Shown: positions 17,589 to 24,925 of the stretch, piece by piece
Layout: the number at the start of each line of letters is the position of its first letter
How positions within the stretch are numbered: position 1 is the first letter of the stretch
Source: Verrucomicrobiota bacterium
GTDB lineage: Bacteria > Verrucomicrobiota > Verrucomicrobiia > CAIQCK01
Length of the DNA stretch: 64,000 nt
Reading direction: 5' to 3'
Assembly (NCBI GenBank): GCA_026397915.1
Contig: JAPLTX010000021.1
Coordinates: forward strand, 220,841-284,840
Made by a program: the position numbers and the translations under genes
The notes under the pieces: generated by a model
The model's database searches: none
What the model saw: the letters and a program-made list of their open reading frames with translations, nothing else
Told to the model about the DNA's origin: nothing

Positions 17589-19615
17589 AACTCACCTTCC
17601 TGAAGAACCGTTTCATTGCAGGGGCTTTGATTCTGCTCCTGAACGGAGCGACGCAAGCCGAAGTTGTGCGGGTTGAGATTCGCGAGCGAGGACCGTTTGC
17701 TGATGGGCATGAGTTCGGGCGGGCGGGCGCTTACGAGAAGATCGCCGGGCGGCTGCATTGCGAAGTTGATCCGGAAGACGTCAGCCATGCGCGCATTGCC
17801 GACATCAAGCTCGCGGTGCGAAACGCGCGCGGGCGGGTCGAGTTTTGGACGGACTTTTTCCTGCTCAAACCGGTGGACGCGCGGCGCGGCAACGGGCGGT
17901 TGCTCTATGACGTGAACAACCGCGGCAACAAGCTCGCGCTCTGGACGTTCAACGAAGCCCGCAGCAACAATCCCACCACGCTGGCCGACGCCGGCAACGG
18001 TTTCCTGATGCGCAACGGCTGGTCGGTGTTGTGGTGCGGCTGGAGTGGTGAGGTCCCGCCCGGCGAGAGCCGGCTCGTGGCAGGTCTGCCGGTTGCCACG
18101 GAGAACGGAAAGCCGATCACCGGCAAAGTCCACGTGGAAATCTGCCGCGACGATCCGGTCGAGTGCAGTCCGCTCTACTGGACGCCGTGGACCGTCGCGA
18201 TTCCGTATCCGCCAGTGAGCTTGGACACCAAACAGGCGCGGCTTACGATGCGGCCGAAACGTTCGGAGCCGGCGGTGGAGATCGCTGCCGATCAGTGGGC
18301 GTTCGTGCGCGTCGAGGACGGCCAGCGCGTCGCCGATGCGGGACACTTGTGGGTGAAAGGCAAGCTCCGGCCAGGTTGGCTCTACGATCTGGTCTATACG
18401 GCACGCGACCCGCGTGTGTCGGGGCTCGGACTCGCCGCGGTGCGCGATTGCGTGTCGTTCTTCCGCTACAACGCCGACAGTCCGCTGGCGGGAGTCATCG
18501 AGCGCGCCTACGTCTTCGGCATCTCGCAGTCGGGTCGATTCGTGAACCATTTCATTTTCGAAGACTTCAACACCGACGAGCAGCGGCGCGCGGTGTTTGA
18601 TGGCGCGCTCTCCCACGTCAGCGGCGCAGGGCGCGGCCTGTTCAATTGCCGCTTTGGCATGGCCACACTCTGCGCGACGCAGCACGAGAACATCCTTGTG
18701 CCATCCGAGTCGTTCCCGTTCAACATCGTGCCGCAAACCGATCCGGTGACGCGGCGCACGGGCGACATCCTTGCTGCCCCGCGCACCCGCGGGCAGATGC
18801 CGAAAGTGTTCTACACGCAGACTTCGACGGAGTATTGGACGCGTGGCGCGTCGCTGCTGCACACCGACGTGGACGGGAAGCGCGACGTGTCGCTCGACCC
18901 GCACGCGCGACTCTACGTCGCGGCCGGCGCGCAACACCTCGGCGGCAGTTCCACCAACCGCGGCAGCTACCAGAACCCTTGCAACCCGCTCAACGACCGA
19001 CCGCACTTGCTGCGGGCGTTGCTGGTGGCGCTGGACGAGTGGGCCAGCCGCGGCGTGCCGCCGCCGGAGAGCCGTTACCCGAGAATCAAAGACGGCACGC
19101 TGGTTAGCGTGGATGAGTTTCGGACGCAGTTCCCGAAGATTCCCGGTGTGCAGTTGCCGGCGGCCTGTTACACGCCGCTGCGACTCGATTTTGGTCCACG
19201 TTGGGAGAAGGAGGGCATCGCGGACATTGTGCCGCCGAAGGTCGGGCGGCCCTATCGGACGCTGGTGCCCGCCGTGGACCGCAACGGCAACGAACTCGCC
19301 GGCGTCCACCTGCCGGACGTGGCCGTGCCGTTGGCGACCTACACCGGCTGGAACCTGCGCGCGGCCCCGCATGGCGCGGAAGGAATGCTCGCGCCGTATT
19401 GTGGCTCGTATCTACCGTTCGTCCTCACCTACGAAGATCGTCTCAAGGCCAACGATCCGCGTCCCGCGGTGCTGGAGCGTTATCCGAGCCGCATGGTTTA
19501 CCTCTATCACGTCACGGAAGCCGTCCGCCGGCTCCGCAGTCAGCGCCTGCTGCTGGAAGAGGACGCGGCGGCGCTGCTAAAGTTCGCCAGCGAGCGGCAG
19601 CTTTGGAACCAGTAG
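17585..19615 (+). CDS. Secreted alpha/beta-hydrolase-domain protein
   Basis: The product has 676 residues with a signal peptide (NRFIAGALILLLNGATQA). The sequence matches the large alpha/beta hydrolase domain family PF20091: VRVEIRERGPFADGHEFG, GRLLYDVNNRGNK and the nucleophile-elbow-like GISQSGRFV (G312-G317, nucleophile probably S314). A later His/Asp region includes HPHARLYVAAGAQH-like residues (about 435-450), where the triad His may lie. Such proteins are probably esterases acting on substituted sugars or aromatic esters. The ATG overlaps the upstream TGA. It faces the next gene tail to tail with 11 bp between stops. Confidence 0.75.
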   Translation: MKLTFLKNRFIAGALILLLNGATQAEVVRVEIRERGPFADGHEFGRAGAYEKIAGRLHCEVDPEDVSHARIADIKLAVRNARGRVEFWTDFFLLKPVDARRGNGRLLYDVNNRGNKLALWTFNEARSNNPTTLADAGNGFLMRNGWSVLWCGWSGEVPPGESRLVAGLPVATENGKPITGKVHVEICRDDPVECSPLYWTPWTVAIPYPPVSLDTKQARLTMRPKRSEPAVEIAADQWAFVRVEDGQRVADAGHLWVKGKLRPGWLYDLVYTARDPRVSGLGLAAVRDCVSFFRYNADSPLAGVIERAYVFGISQSGRFVNHFIFEDFNTDEQRRAVFDGALSHVSGAGRGLFNCRFGMATLCATQHENILVPSESFPFNIVPQTDPVTRRTGDILAAPRTRGQMPKVFYTQTSTEYWTRGASLLHTDVDGKRDVSLDPHARLYVAAGAQHLGGSSTNRGSYQNPCNPLNDRPHLLRALLVALDEWASRGVPPPESRYPRIKDGTLVSVDEFRTQFPKIPGVQLPAACYTPLRLDFGPRWEKEGIADIVPPKVGRPYRTLVPAVDRNGNELAGVHLPDVAVPLATYTGWNLRAAPHGAEGMLAPYCGSYLPFVLTYEDRLKANDPRPAVLERYPSRMVYLYHVTEAVRRLRSQRLLLEEDAAALLKFASERQLWNQ

Positions 19616-19626
19616 CCGCGGCAGAA

Positions 19627-20985
19627 TTAGATTTCGACGGTCTTGCCGGGAATCGGTGCGGGGTAGATGCCGTCGGCGTCGGCCAGAACCGGCGCGGGCG
19701 TGTCGAAGGTCAGGCTGTCAATGTCCTTCACATACTGGAAGGTTGAGTTCATCGCCTGATCCCACGTCACCATCTGGCCGGTGTGTGTGGCCATGCGGCC
19801 CATCAACGCGGCGAGGTCGGCTTCGGCGGCGCGGCGGGCTTCGTTGTGCGGCTTGTCGTTGCGGATGGCGTCGAGCAGCGCCTGCCACTCCGCGTGGTAG
19901 GGATTGATGTCTTTCTCGCCGTAGCGCCACGCGATGTTGGCGTCGTCCATCACCTGGCTCTTGTAGATGCACGGGTCGGGATCGCCGAGGTTGGCCATGA
20001 TGCGCGCCGAGCCTTTGGTGCCGTGGGCGAAGTCGGTGTAGGTCTGCCAGCAGCCGGTCATGTGCCGCGAGAACGCAAACAGCTTCGTGCCGTCGGCGAA
20101 GGTGAACTCTATCGAGTAGTGATCGAAGAGGTTGCCCGCTTCCTTGTGCGTGCGTCCGCCCATGCCTTGCGCGGAAACGGGCCACGCGCCCTTGGCCCAA
20201 CAGGCCACGTCCACGTTATGGCAGTGCCAGTCCACGAAGAAGCTGCCCGAGGTCCAGTTGAAACGAACGCCGTTCTGGAGTTGGAACTGTATCTCGTTCG
20301 CGCCTTTCGGCAACGGCGGCGTGTGGCACGGGCCGTGGACGCGATAGATGCGCAGCGTATGCACGTCGCCGATCTCGCCGTCGTGGATGCGCTTGACGAC
20401 CTCCTGGCGCGCCTTGGAGTGCCGCCACATGAAGCCGCAGCCGACCTTGAGTTTTTTCTTTTCGGAAAGTTCGGCGGCCTTCAGCAACCGCCGCACGGCG
20501 GGCGCGTCCACCGCGAATGATTTCTCCATAAACACGTTCACGCCTTTCTGCACGGCGTATTCGAAGTGAACTGGCCGGAACGCCGCCTGCGTCGTGAGCA
20601 GCACCACGTCGCCGGGGCTGAGAGTATCAATCGCCTTCTTGTAGGCGTCGAATCCTATGAACTTCCGCTCCGGCGTCACGTCCACCTTCTCATCGAACCT
20701 CTTTTTCAAATTGTCCAGGCTCTTGTCCATCTTTTGCTCGAACAGGTCGGCCATCGCGTGGAGCATCACCGAGTCGCCCTTGGCCGAGAACGCGTCAGCC
20801 ACCGCGCCCGTGCCGCGTCCGCCGCAACCGACCAACGCCAGCTTTGTCGTGCCGCCGCCGGCGGCATGGCAGTGGGGCAGCGCGACGCCCGCTAGTGCGG
20901 AGGCCGCGACGGCTTGTCCGGAGAGTTTCAGGAACTCGCGGCGGGAAGGGGAGTTTGTGGTCGGGACTGATTTCGATGTGTTCAT
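19627..20985 (-). CDS. Tat-exported Gfo/Idh/MocA-family oxidoreductase
   Basis: The 452-residue product has a Tat signal (SRREFLKLSGQAVAASA, residues 14-30). A Rossmann NAD(P)-binding domain follows (TKLALVGCGGRGTGAVADAF), then a Gfo/Idh/MocA C-terminal domain (FNWTSGSFFVDWHCHNVDVACW). The family oxidises or epimerises sugars and inositols with NAD(P). Exported members must carry a tightly bound cofactor folded in the cytoplasm, as in glucose-fructose oxidoreductase. The ATG at 20985 has an AGGAG 6 nt upstream. In this phylum it is usually found beside DUF1080 and other exported sugar enzymes, as here. Substrate unknown. Confidence 0.88.
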   Translation of the reverse strand: MNTSKSVPTTNSPSRREFLKLSGQAVAASALAGVALPHCHAAGGGTTKLALVGCGGRGTGAVADAFSAKGDSVMLHAMADLFEQKMDKSLDNLKKRFDEKVDVTPERKFIGFDAYKKAIDTLSPGDVVLLTTQAAFRPVHFEYAVQKGVNVFMEKSFAVDAPAVRRLLKAAELSEKKKLKVGCGFMWRHSKARQEVVKRIHDGEIGDVHTLRIYRVHGPCHTPPLPKGANEIQFQLQNGVRFNWTSGSFFVDWHCHNVDVACWAKGAWPVSAQGMGGRTHKEAGNLFDHYSIEFTFADGTKLFAFSRHMTGCWQTYTDFAHGTKGSARIMANLGDPDPCIYKSQVMDDANIAWRYGEKDINPYHAEWQALLDAIRNDKPHNEARRAAEADLAALMGRMATHTGQMVTWDQAMNSTFQYVKDIDSLTFDTPAPVLADADGIYPAPIPGKTVEI

Positions 20986-21167
20986 GAGTAGCTCCTGTTG
21001 CACGGTTGCGATTTCGGCGGCGAGCTTACACGGCGACTCCAGGCGCGTCGAGTTCGTTCATCGCCGCGCGGCGGCGACTTTTTGGCGTTGTCAGACCGAG
21101 GCGGTGGTGTAACCATCACGACGCGGAACTGGAAACCTTCAACTCTTGCTGATGGAGGAGAAACGTT

Positions 21168-22724
21168 ATGTGCCAGTGTCATCATTCGATCTCGTGTTCC
21201 GGTTGTGGTCACACCATGAGTCGCAGGGGATTTCTCACGCGTTGCGCAACCGTTGCGGCGACTGCCGGCGCGCTACGACCCAGCGCCAGCCGGGCCGATG
21301 ACGCGAAGCCGCGCGTGGCGCTGGTGTTCCTCGCCAACAGCTCGGGCCTTGAGATGTGGCCCTACCCAAACTACGACTGTCCGCGCCGCCACGCGGAGAT
21401 CATCAAGCTGCTCAAGGAAGGTTGTCCGCAGGTCGAGTTCGTGCCCGTGGTTGTGAGCAAGCCTGCCGAGGTGGAGAAGGCCATTGCGCTCAAGGACACC
21501 GTGGACGGCTACCTCGTCTATACGGTCACATTGATGTGGGGACTGACAGGCGCGATTTTGCCGATTGGTAAGCTCGGCAAACCGATGTTCGTCGCCGACG
21601 AATATCTCGGCGGTTCGGGCGTGTTCCTTGTCGGCTACAGCGGTCTGCGCCGGCAGGGCATCCCGGCGGGCGCAGTGTCGAGCACGCGGCCGGAAGACCT
21701 CGTAGCCGTGGCGCGCGTTTTCGCCGGCGTGAAGAAGCCAGGCATGACGCCGGCGTTGTTCGCGCAGCAGTGCGACGAAGTTTATCGCCGCACGTTCCCG
21801 AAGGTCGGCGCGATGAAGTGCCTTGAGGATAAGGTGACGCTGACCGGCATCGGCGAATGCGTGGAGCGGCTCAAAAAGTCGCGCTTTCTCATCGTCGGGC
21901 CGAAGTTCACCGGGCAGAAGCGCGACTTCCTCGGAGCCAAAGGCATCTACATCGGCTTCGAGGAACTGAGGACGTTCTACGAGAAGGTGGACCGCGACGC
22001 AGCGGCCGAGGTGGCGCGGCGTTGGTGCGCGAAAGCTGAAAAGGTCGTCGAGCCGACCGTGGAGTGGATCAACAAGGCCGCCGCTGTTTATCTGGCGACG
22101 GTGGAGTTGATGAAGAAACACAACACCGACAGCGTGACCATGAACTGCCTCGGCGGATTCTCCAGCGGCCAGTTGCCGGCGTATCCGTGCCTCGGCTTCA
22201 TGCAAATCCTCGACGACGGCGGCCAGGGCGTCTGCGAAGCCATGCCTGACGATTCGCTCAGCATGATCATGGCGCGCATTCTCACCGGCCGTGCCGGCTA
22301 CGTTTCCGACCCGGCGCTGGACACCTCTAAGAACCAGATCGTCTATTCCCATTGCATGGCGCACACAAAGGTGTTTGGTCCCCAAGGCACGGCCAACAAG
22401 TTCCACATCCGCACGCTCCACAACCGCGACCCACGCGGCTGCTGTGCCGAGTCGTTCCTGCCGGAGGGCTACATGACCACCACGTTCCGCACGAGCGTCG
22501 CGCGTAAGCTGATGGTCATTCACCAGGCGAAGGCCGTCGGCAACCTCGACGCCGACCGCGGCTGCCGCACGCAACTGCTCGGCGAAGTCCGCGGCGACAT
22601 CGGCAAGCTGTTCGCCGAATGGGACCGCTTCGGCTGGCATCGTGTCACCGTCTATGGCGACATCCAGGAGCCGTTGATCGAGTTTGGCAAGGCGCTCGGC
22701 TTGCAGATTATCCACGAAGCGTAG
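21168..22724 (+). CDS. Tat-exported L-fucose/arabinose-isomerase-fold protein (Cys form)
   Basis: The product has 518 residues. A GGAGGAG ribosome site 7 nt before the ATG fixes the start. The first 16 residues are rich in Cys and His (MCQCHHSISCSGCGHT), then comes the Tat signal SRRGFLTR. The body resembles the FucI/AraA sugar-isomerase fold: N-terminal Rossmann-like domains (VALVFLANSSGLEMW, KDTVDGYLVYTVTLMWG) and a C-terminal domain with CLGFMQILDDGGQGVCEAM, YSHCMAHTKVFG and a GCRT motif (Cys466), ending RVTVYGDIQEPL. It is a paralogue of the product of 24926-26455, in which that Cys position is a TGA. Reaction and substrate are not known; fold assignment is by motif pattern only. Confidence 0.65.
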   Translation: MCQCHHSISCSGCGHTMSRRGFLTRCATVAATAGALRPSASRADDAKPRVALVFLANSSGLEMWPYPNYDCPRRHAEIIKLLKEGCPQVEFVPVVVSKPAEVEKAIALKDTVDGYLVYTVTLMWGLTGAILPIGKLGKPMFVADEYLGGSGVFLVGYSGLRRQGIPAGAVSSTRPEDLVAVARVFAGVKKPGMTPALFAQQCDEVYRRTFPKVGAMKCLEDKVTLTGIGECVERLKKSRFLIVGPKFTGQKRDFLGAKGIYIGFEELRTFYEKVDRDAAAEVARRWCAKAEKVVEPTVEWINKAAAVYLATVELMKKHNTDSVTMNCLGGFSSGQLPAYPCLGFMQILDDGGQGVCEAMPDDSLSMIMARILTGRAGYVSDPALDTSKNQIVYSHCMAHTKVFGPQGTANKFHIRTLHNRDPRGCCAESFLPEGYMTTTFRTSVARKLMVIHQAKAVGNLDADRGCRTQLLGEVRGDIGKLFAEWDRFGWHRVTVYGDIQEPLIEFGKALGLQIIHEA

Positions 22725-22728
22725 CTTT

Positions 22729-23157
22729 ATGAAACCTGTCCGAACCGCACTCATCAGCGGCCTTGTTCTTGTCAGCGTCGTTTCGTTGCTCACAGGCGTC
22801 GAGCGCAACGTCGAAAAGACGGAGGCCGACTCCAAACCGATCAAACTGACCGGCATTTTCGATCCCTACGAGTGCCGCGACACCAACGTCACCAACGCCG
22901 TCGTGATGAAGCCTCAGCCTAAGTGCGGCGAATGCCATGCCTCGGCCGTCCTCAGTCCGAACGCTCAACTGCCACGGCTGGAACTCACGGTTGCCCACGG
23001 TCGCACGACGAACTCGTGGGTTTTCACCGGCCAGCCGAAAGACGGCCAGATCGTCTTCGAGAAGGGCAAGTTTCACATGACCTACTCCGACGGCTGCCTC
23101 AAAGGCGCATACAAGGGAAAGATGAACGCGCGCATTGAGTTGAAGGCGGAGAAGTAG
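22729..23157 (+). CDS. Small exported protein with one CxxCH motif
   Basis: This 142-residue product starts 4 nt after the isomerase-like gene, so it is almost surely in the same operon. Residues 5-22 (RTALISGLVLVSVVSLLT) form a signal peptide or anchor. The mature part has a single haem-c type motif CGECH (about residue 65) with a nearby Cys (YECRDT) and is otherwise beta-rich (TNSWVFTGQPKDGQIVFEKG). I do not recognise a family. A monohaem electron carrier serving a periplasmic oxidoreductase is the simplest reading; the CxxCH could also bind metal. Confidence 0.6.
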   Translation: MKPVRTALISGLVLVSVVSLLTGVERNVEKTEADSKPIKLTGIFDPYECRDTNVTNAVVMKPQPKCGECHASAVLSPNAQLPRLELTVAHGRTTNSWVFTGQPKDGQIVFEKGKFHMTYSDGCLKGAYKGKMNARIELKAEK

Positions 23158-23185
23158 CCGCGTTGTTCCATCGCGCAAAGGAATC

Positions 23186-24748
23186 ATGAACCACCACCGC
23201 TCGATCCTCCAACGACTGCTCATCGGGGGAACGTTGACGGCGCTTGCCGGCTTCGGAGCCTCTGCGGAAATCCTCGACAGCGGTTTGAAGCCGGAGACCG
23301 TCGAGCAGAGGCCGTATCGCGATTACGTGCGGGAGTGTCTCGACACGCTGATCAGTCGGGGAACCGACCGCTACGGCAAGGTTCACGCGCCCATCCTCGT
23401 AAGCATCCTCGATGTCCGCACGCGCGACTGTCCGGAGAATCCCCTGCCGATGGACGAAAAGTTCCGCGTGATCCGGCGCGAGCGTCGCGGGCCGGCCGGG
23501 GCGAATCTCTACTTCGACCAGCCGACGCTGCGGGCGATGCTCGCGCTGTCGCGGATCAGCGGCGAGGGGCGCTACGCCGAGTTTGCCGAGCGGTGCATGG
23601 GCCATTGGATGAAGCATCTGGTGGACGACAAGGGGTTCTTCTGGTGGGGCTGGCACCGTCATTACGATGTCTTCCGCGACGAGATGACCGGCCACATGGG
23701 CAACCCGCACGAGATTCACGTGCAAGAGGCGATGTGGCCGGAGCTTTGGCGAGTGAACAAAGAAGCCGTCCGGCGCGAGATCGAAGCCGTCTGGCAGTGG
23801 CACGTCGTTGACAAGAAGACCGGCGAGGTCAACCGCCACGGCGACGGCCAGCGCGGCTGCGATTTTGCAATGAGCGGCGGCGAGTTTGTGCGCGCGTTCG
23901 CGTTTCTCTACGCACAGACCCAGGAGCCGGTGTGGCTTGACCGGGCGCGGCTCGTCGCGGACTACTACTGGAAGGCGCGCGACCCGAAAACCAACCTCAT
24001 TCCCAACCGCCCCAACGCCGGCACAAACCGTTTCGACGGCTCGCACTTCGAAACTTCGATCTCAGGCCTGATGTGCCACTCGCTGCTGGGCGCCTCGGAG
24101 TTGTCCGGCGAGACGAAGTTCCGCAAACAGGCCGTGGCGTATCTGAAAGCCGGCGCGACCTACGGCTACGACGCGCAGGCTGGGAAGTTCTGGGGCAGCC
24201 TCAAGCTGGACGGTTCGCCGGAGCCTGGCCCGCGCGTGACCGGCGGCTACGCGCAGTATGAGCCGCGCGGCCACATGGACCTCTGGCAGCCGTATGCAGC
24301 GGGTTATGAGCATCCGCTCTACGCCGCGCAAGCCTACGCGCAGGCCAGCAAGGTGACGGTCGACAAAATTTTCCTGGAGACCGCGCAACGATGGGCTGGC
24401 TGCATCCGGCGGGCGTTCCCGCCGCGCGCGTGCGAGGTAAACACGTGGTATCGGCTCTACACGACGGACTGGGCGCCGCACGGCACCTACGCGCAGCTCT
24501 ATGGCCAGACCATCTCGTTCTTCCTCCAGGTGCACCGGCTCACGGGCGACGCCGCGCATTTGCAGTTCGCGCGCGACGTGGCGAAGGAAAGCCTCTGCCA
24601 GCTTTACTACCACGGCTTGCTGCGCGGCCATCCGTGCAAGCCGTATTACGAGGCGATTGACGGCGTCGGCTATCTGCTCTACGCGCTGCTGCAACTCGAC
24701 CAGACGCTCGCGGGCAACAAAGACGCCGTCCCGCTTGAGAACTGGTGA
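23186..24748 (+). CDS. Secreted alpha/alpha-barrel carbohydrate-active protein
   Basis: The 520-residue product has a signal peptide (RLLIGGTLTALAGFGASA). The rest is helical with repeats typical of six-hairpin (alpha/alpha)6 barrels: LYFDQPTLRAMLALSRISG, MGHWMKHLVDDKGFFWWGWH, SGGEFVRAFAFLYAQTQEP and SISGLMCHSLLGASELSG. Aromatic and acidic residues line these helices, as in unsaturated glucuronyl hydrolases and some polysaccharide lyases. I cannot give the family number. It follows the CxxCH gene by 28 nt and has an AAAGGA before its ATG, so it probably belongs to the same transcript. Confidence 0.65.
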   Translation: MNHHRSILQRLLIGGTLTALAGFGASAEILDSGLKPETVEQRPYRDYVRECLDTLISRGTDRYGKVHAPILVSILDVRTRDCPENPLPMDEKFRVIRRERRGPAGANLYFDQPTLRAMLALSRISGEGRYAEFAERCMGHWMKHLVDDKGFFWWGWHRHYDVFRDEMTGHMGNPHEIHVQEAMWPELWRVNKEAVRREIEAVWQWHVVDKKTGEVNRHGDGQRGCDFAMSGGEFVRAFAFLYAQTQEPVWLDRARLVADYYWKARDPKTNLIPNRPNAGTNRFDGSHFETSISGLMCHSLLGASELSGETKFRKQAVAYLKAGATYGYDAQAGKFWGSLKLDGSPEPGPRVTGGYAQYEPRGHMDLWQPYAAGYEHPLYAAQAYAQASKVTVDKIFLETAQRWAGCIRRAFPPRACEVNTWYRLYTTDWAPHGTYAQLYGQTISFFLQVHRLTGDAAHLQFARDVAKESLCQLYYHGLLRGHPCKPYYEAIDGVGYLLYALLQLDQTLAGNKDAVPLENW

Positions 24749-24767
24749 TGTTCGGGAACTGAATCTT

Positions 24768-24872
24768 GCGTTGACGGCCCCGGGCATCGGCGTAGGATGC
24801 GCGGCGTTGCGATATGACAGCGGAAGTTCCAGCGGTCGTAACGTGGACGCGTCTCCGGCATGGGAGCCTCGG
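24768..24872 (+). promoter_or_regulatory. Repeat copy A: promoter plus 5'-terminal stem-loop leader
   Basis: TTGACG at 24771-24776, 16 nt, TAGGAT at 24793-24798, predicted start near 24805. The transcript would open directly with a 9-bp stem (24805-24813 with 24835-24843). The 105-nt block is about 80 % identical to 37381-37485 (85 % over the first 80 nt), including both promoter boxes, and stem changes are compensatory. From the -10 box to the next start codon is about 128 nt here and 131 nt in copy B. Confidence 0.65.
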
Positions 24873-24925
24873 AGATGATCAGCTTGCTCACTCCATCCAC
24901 CACTTTGCTCCCAAAGGAGGCAGTC

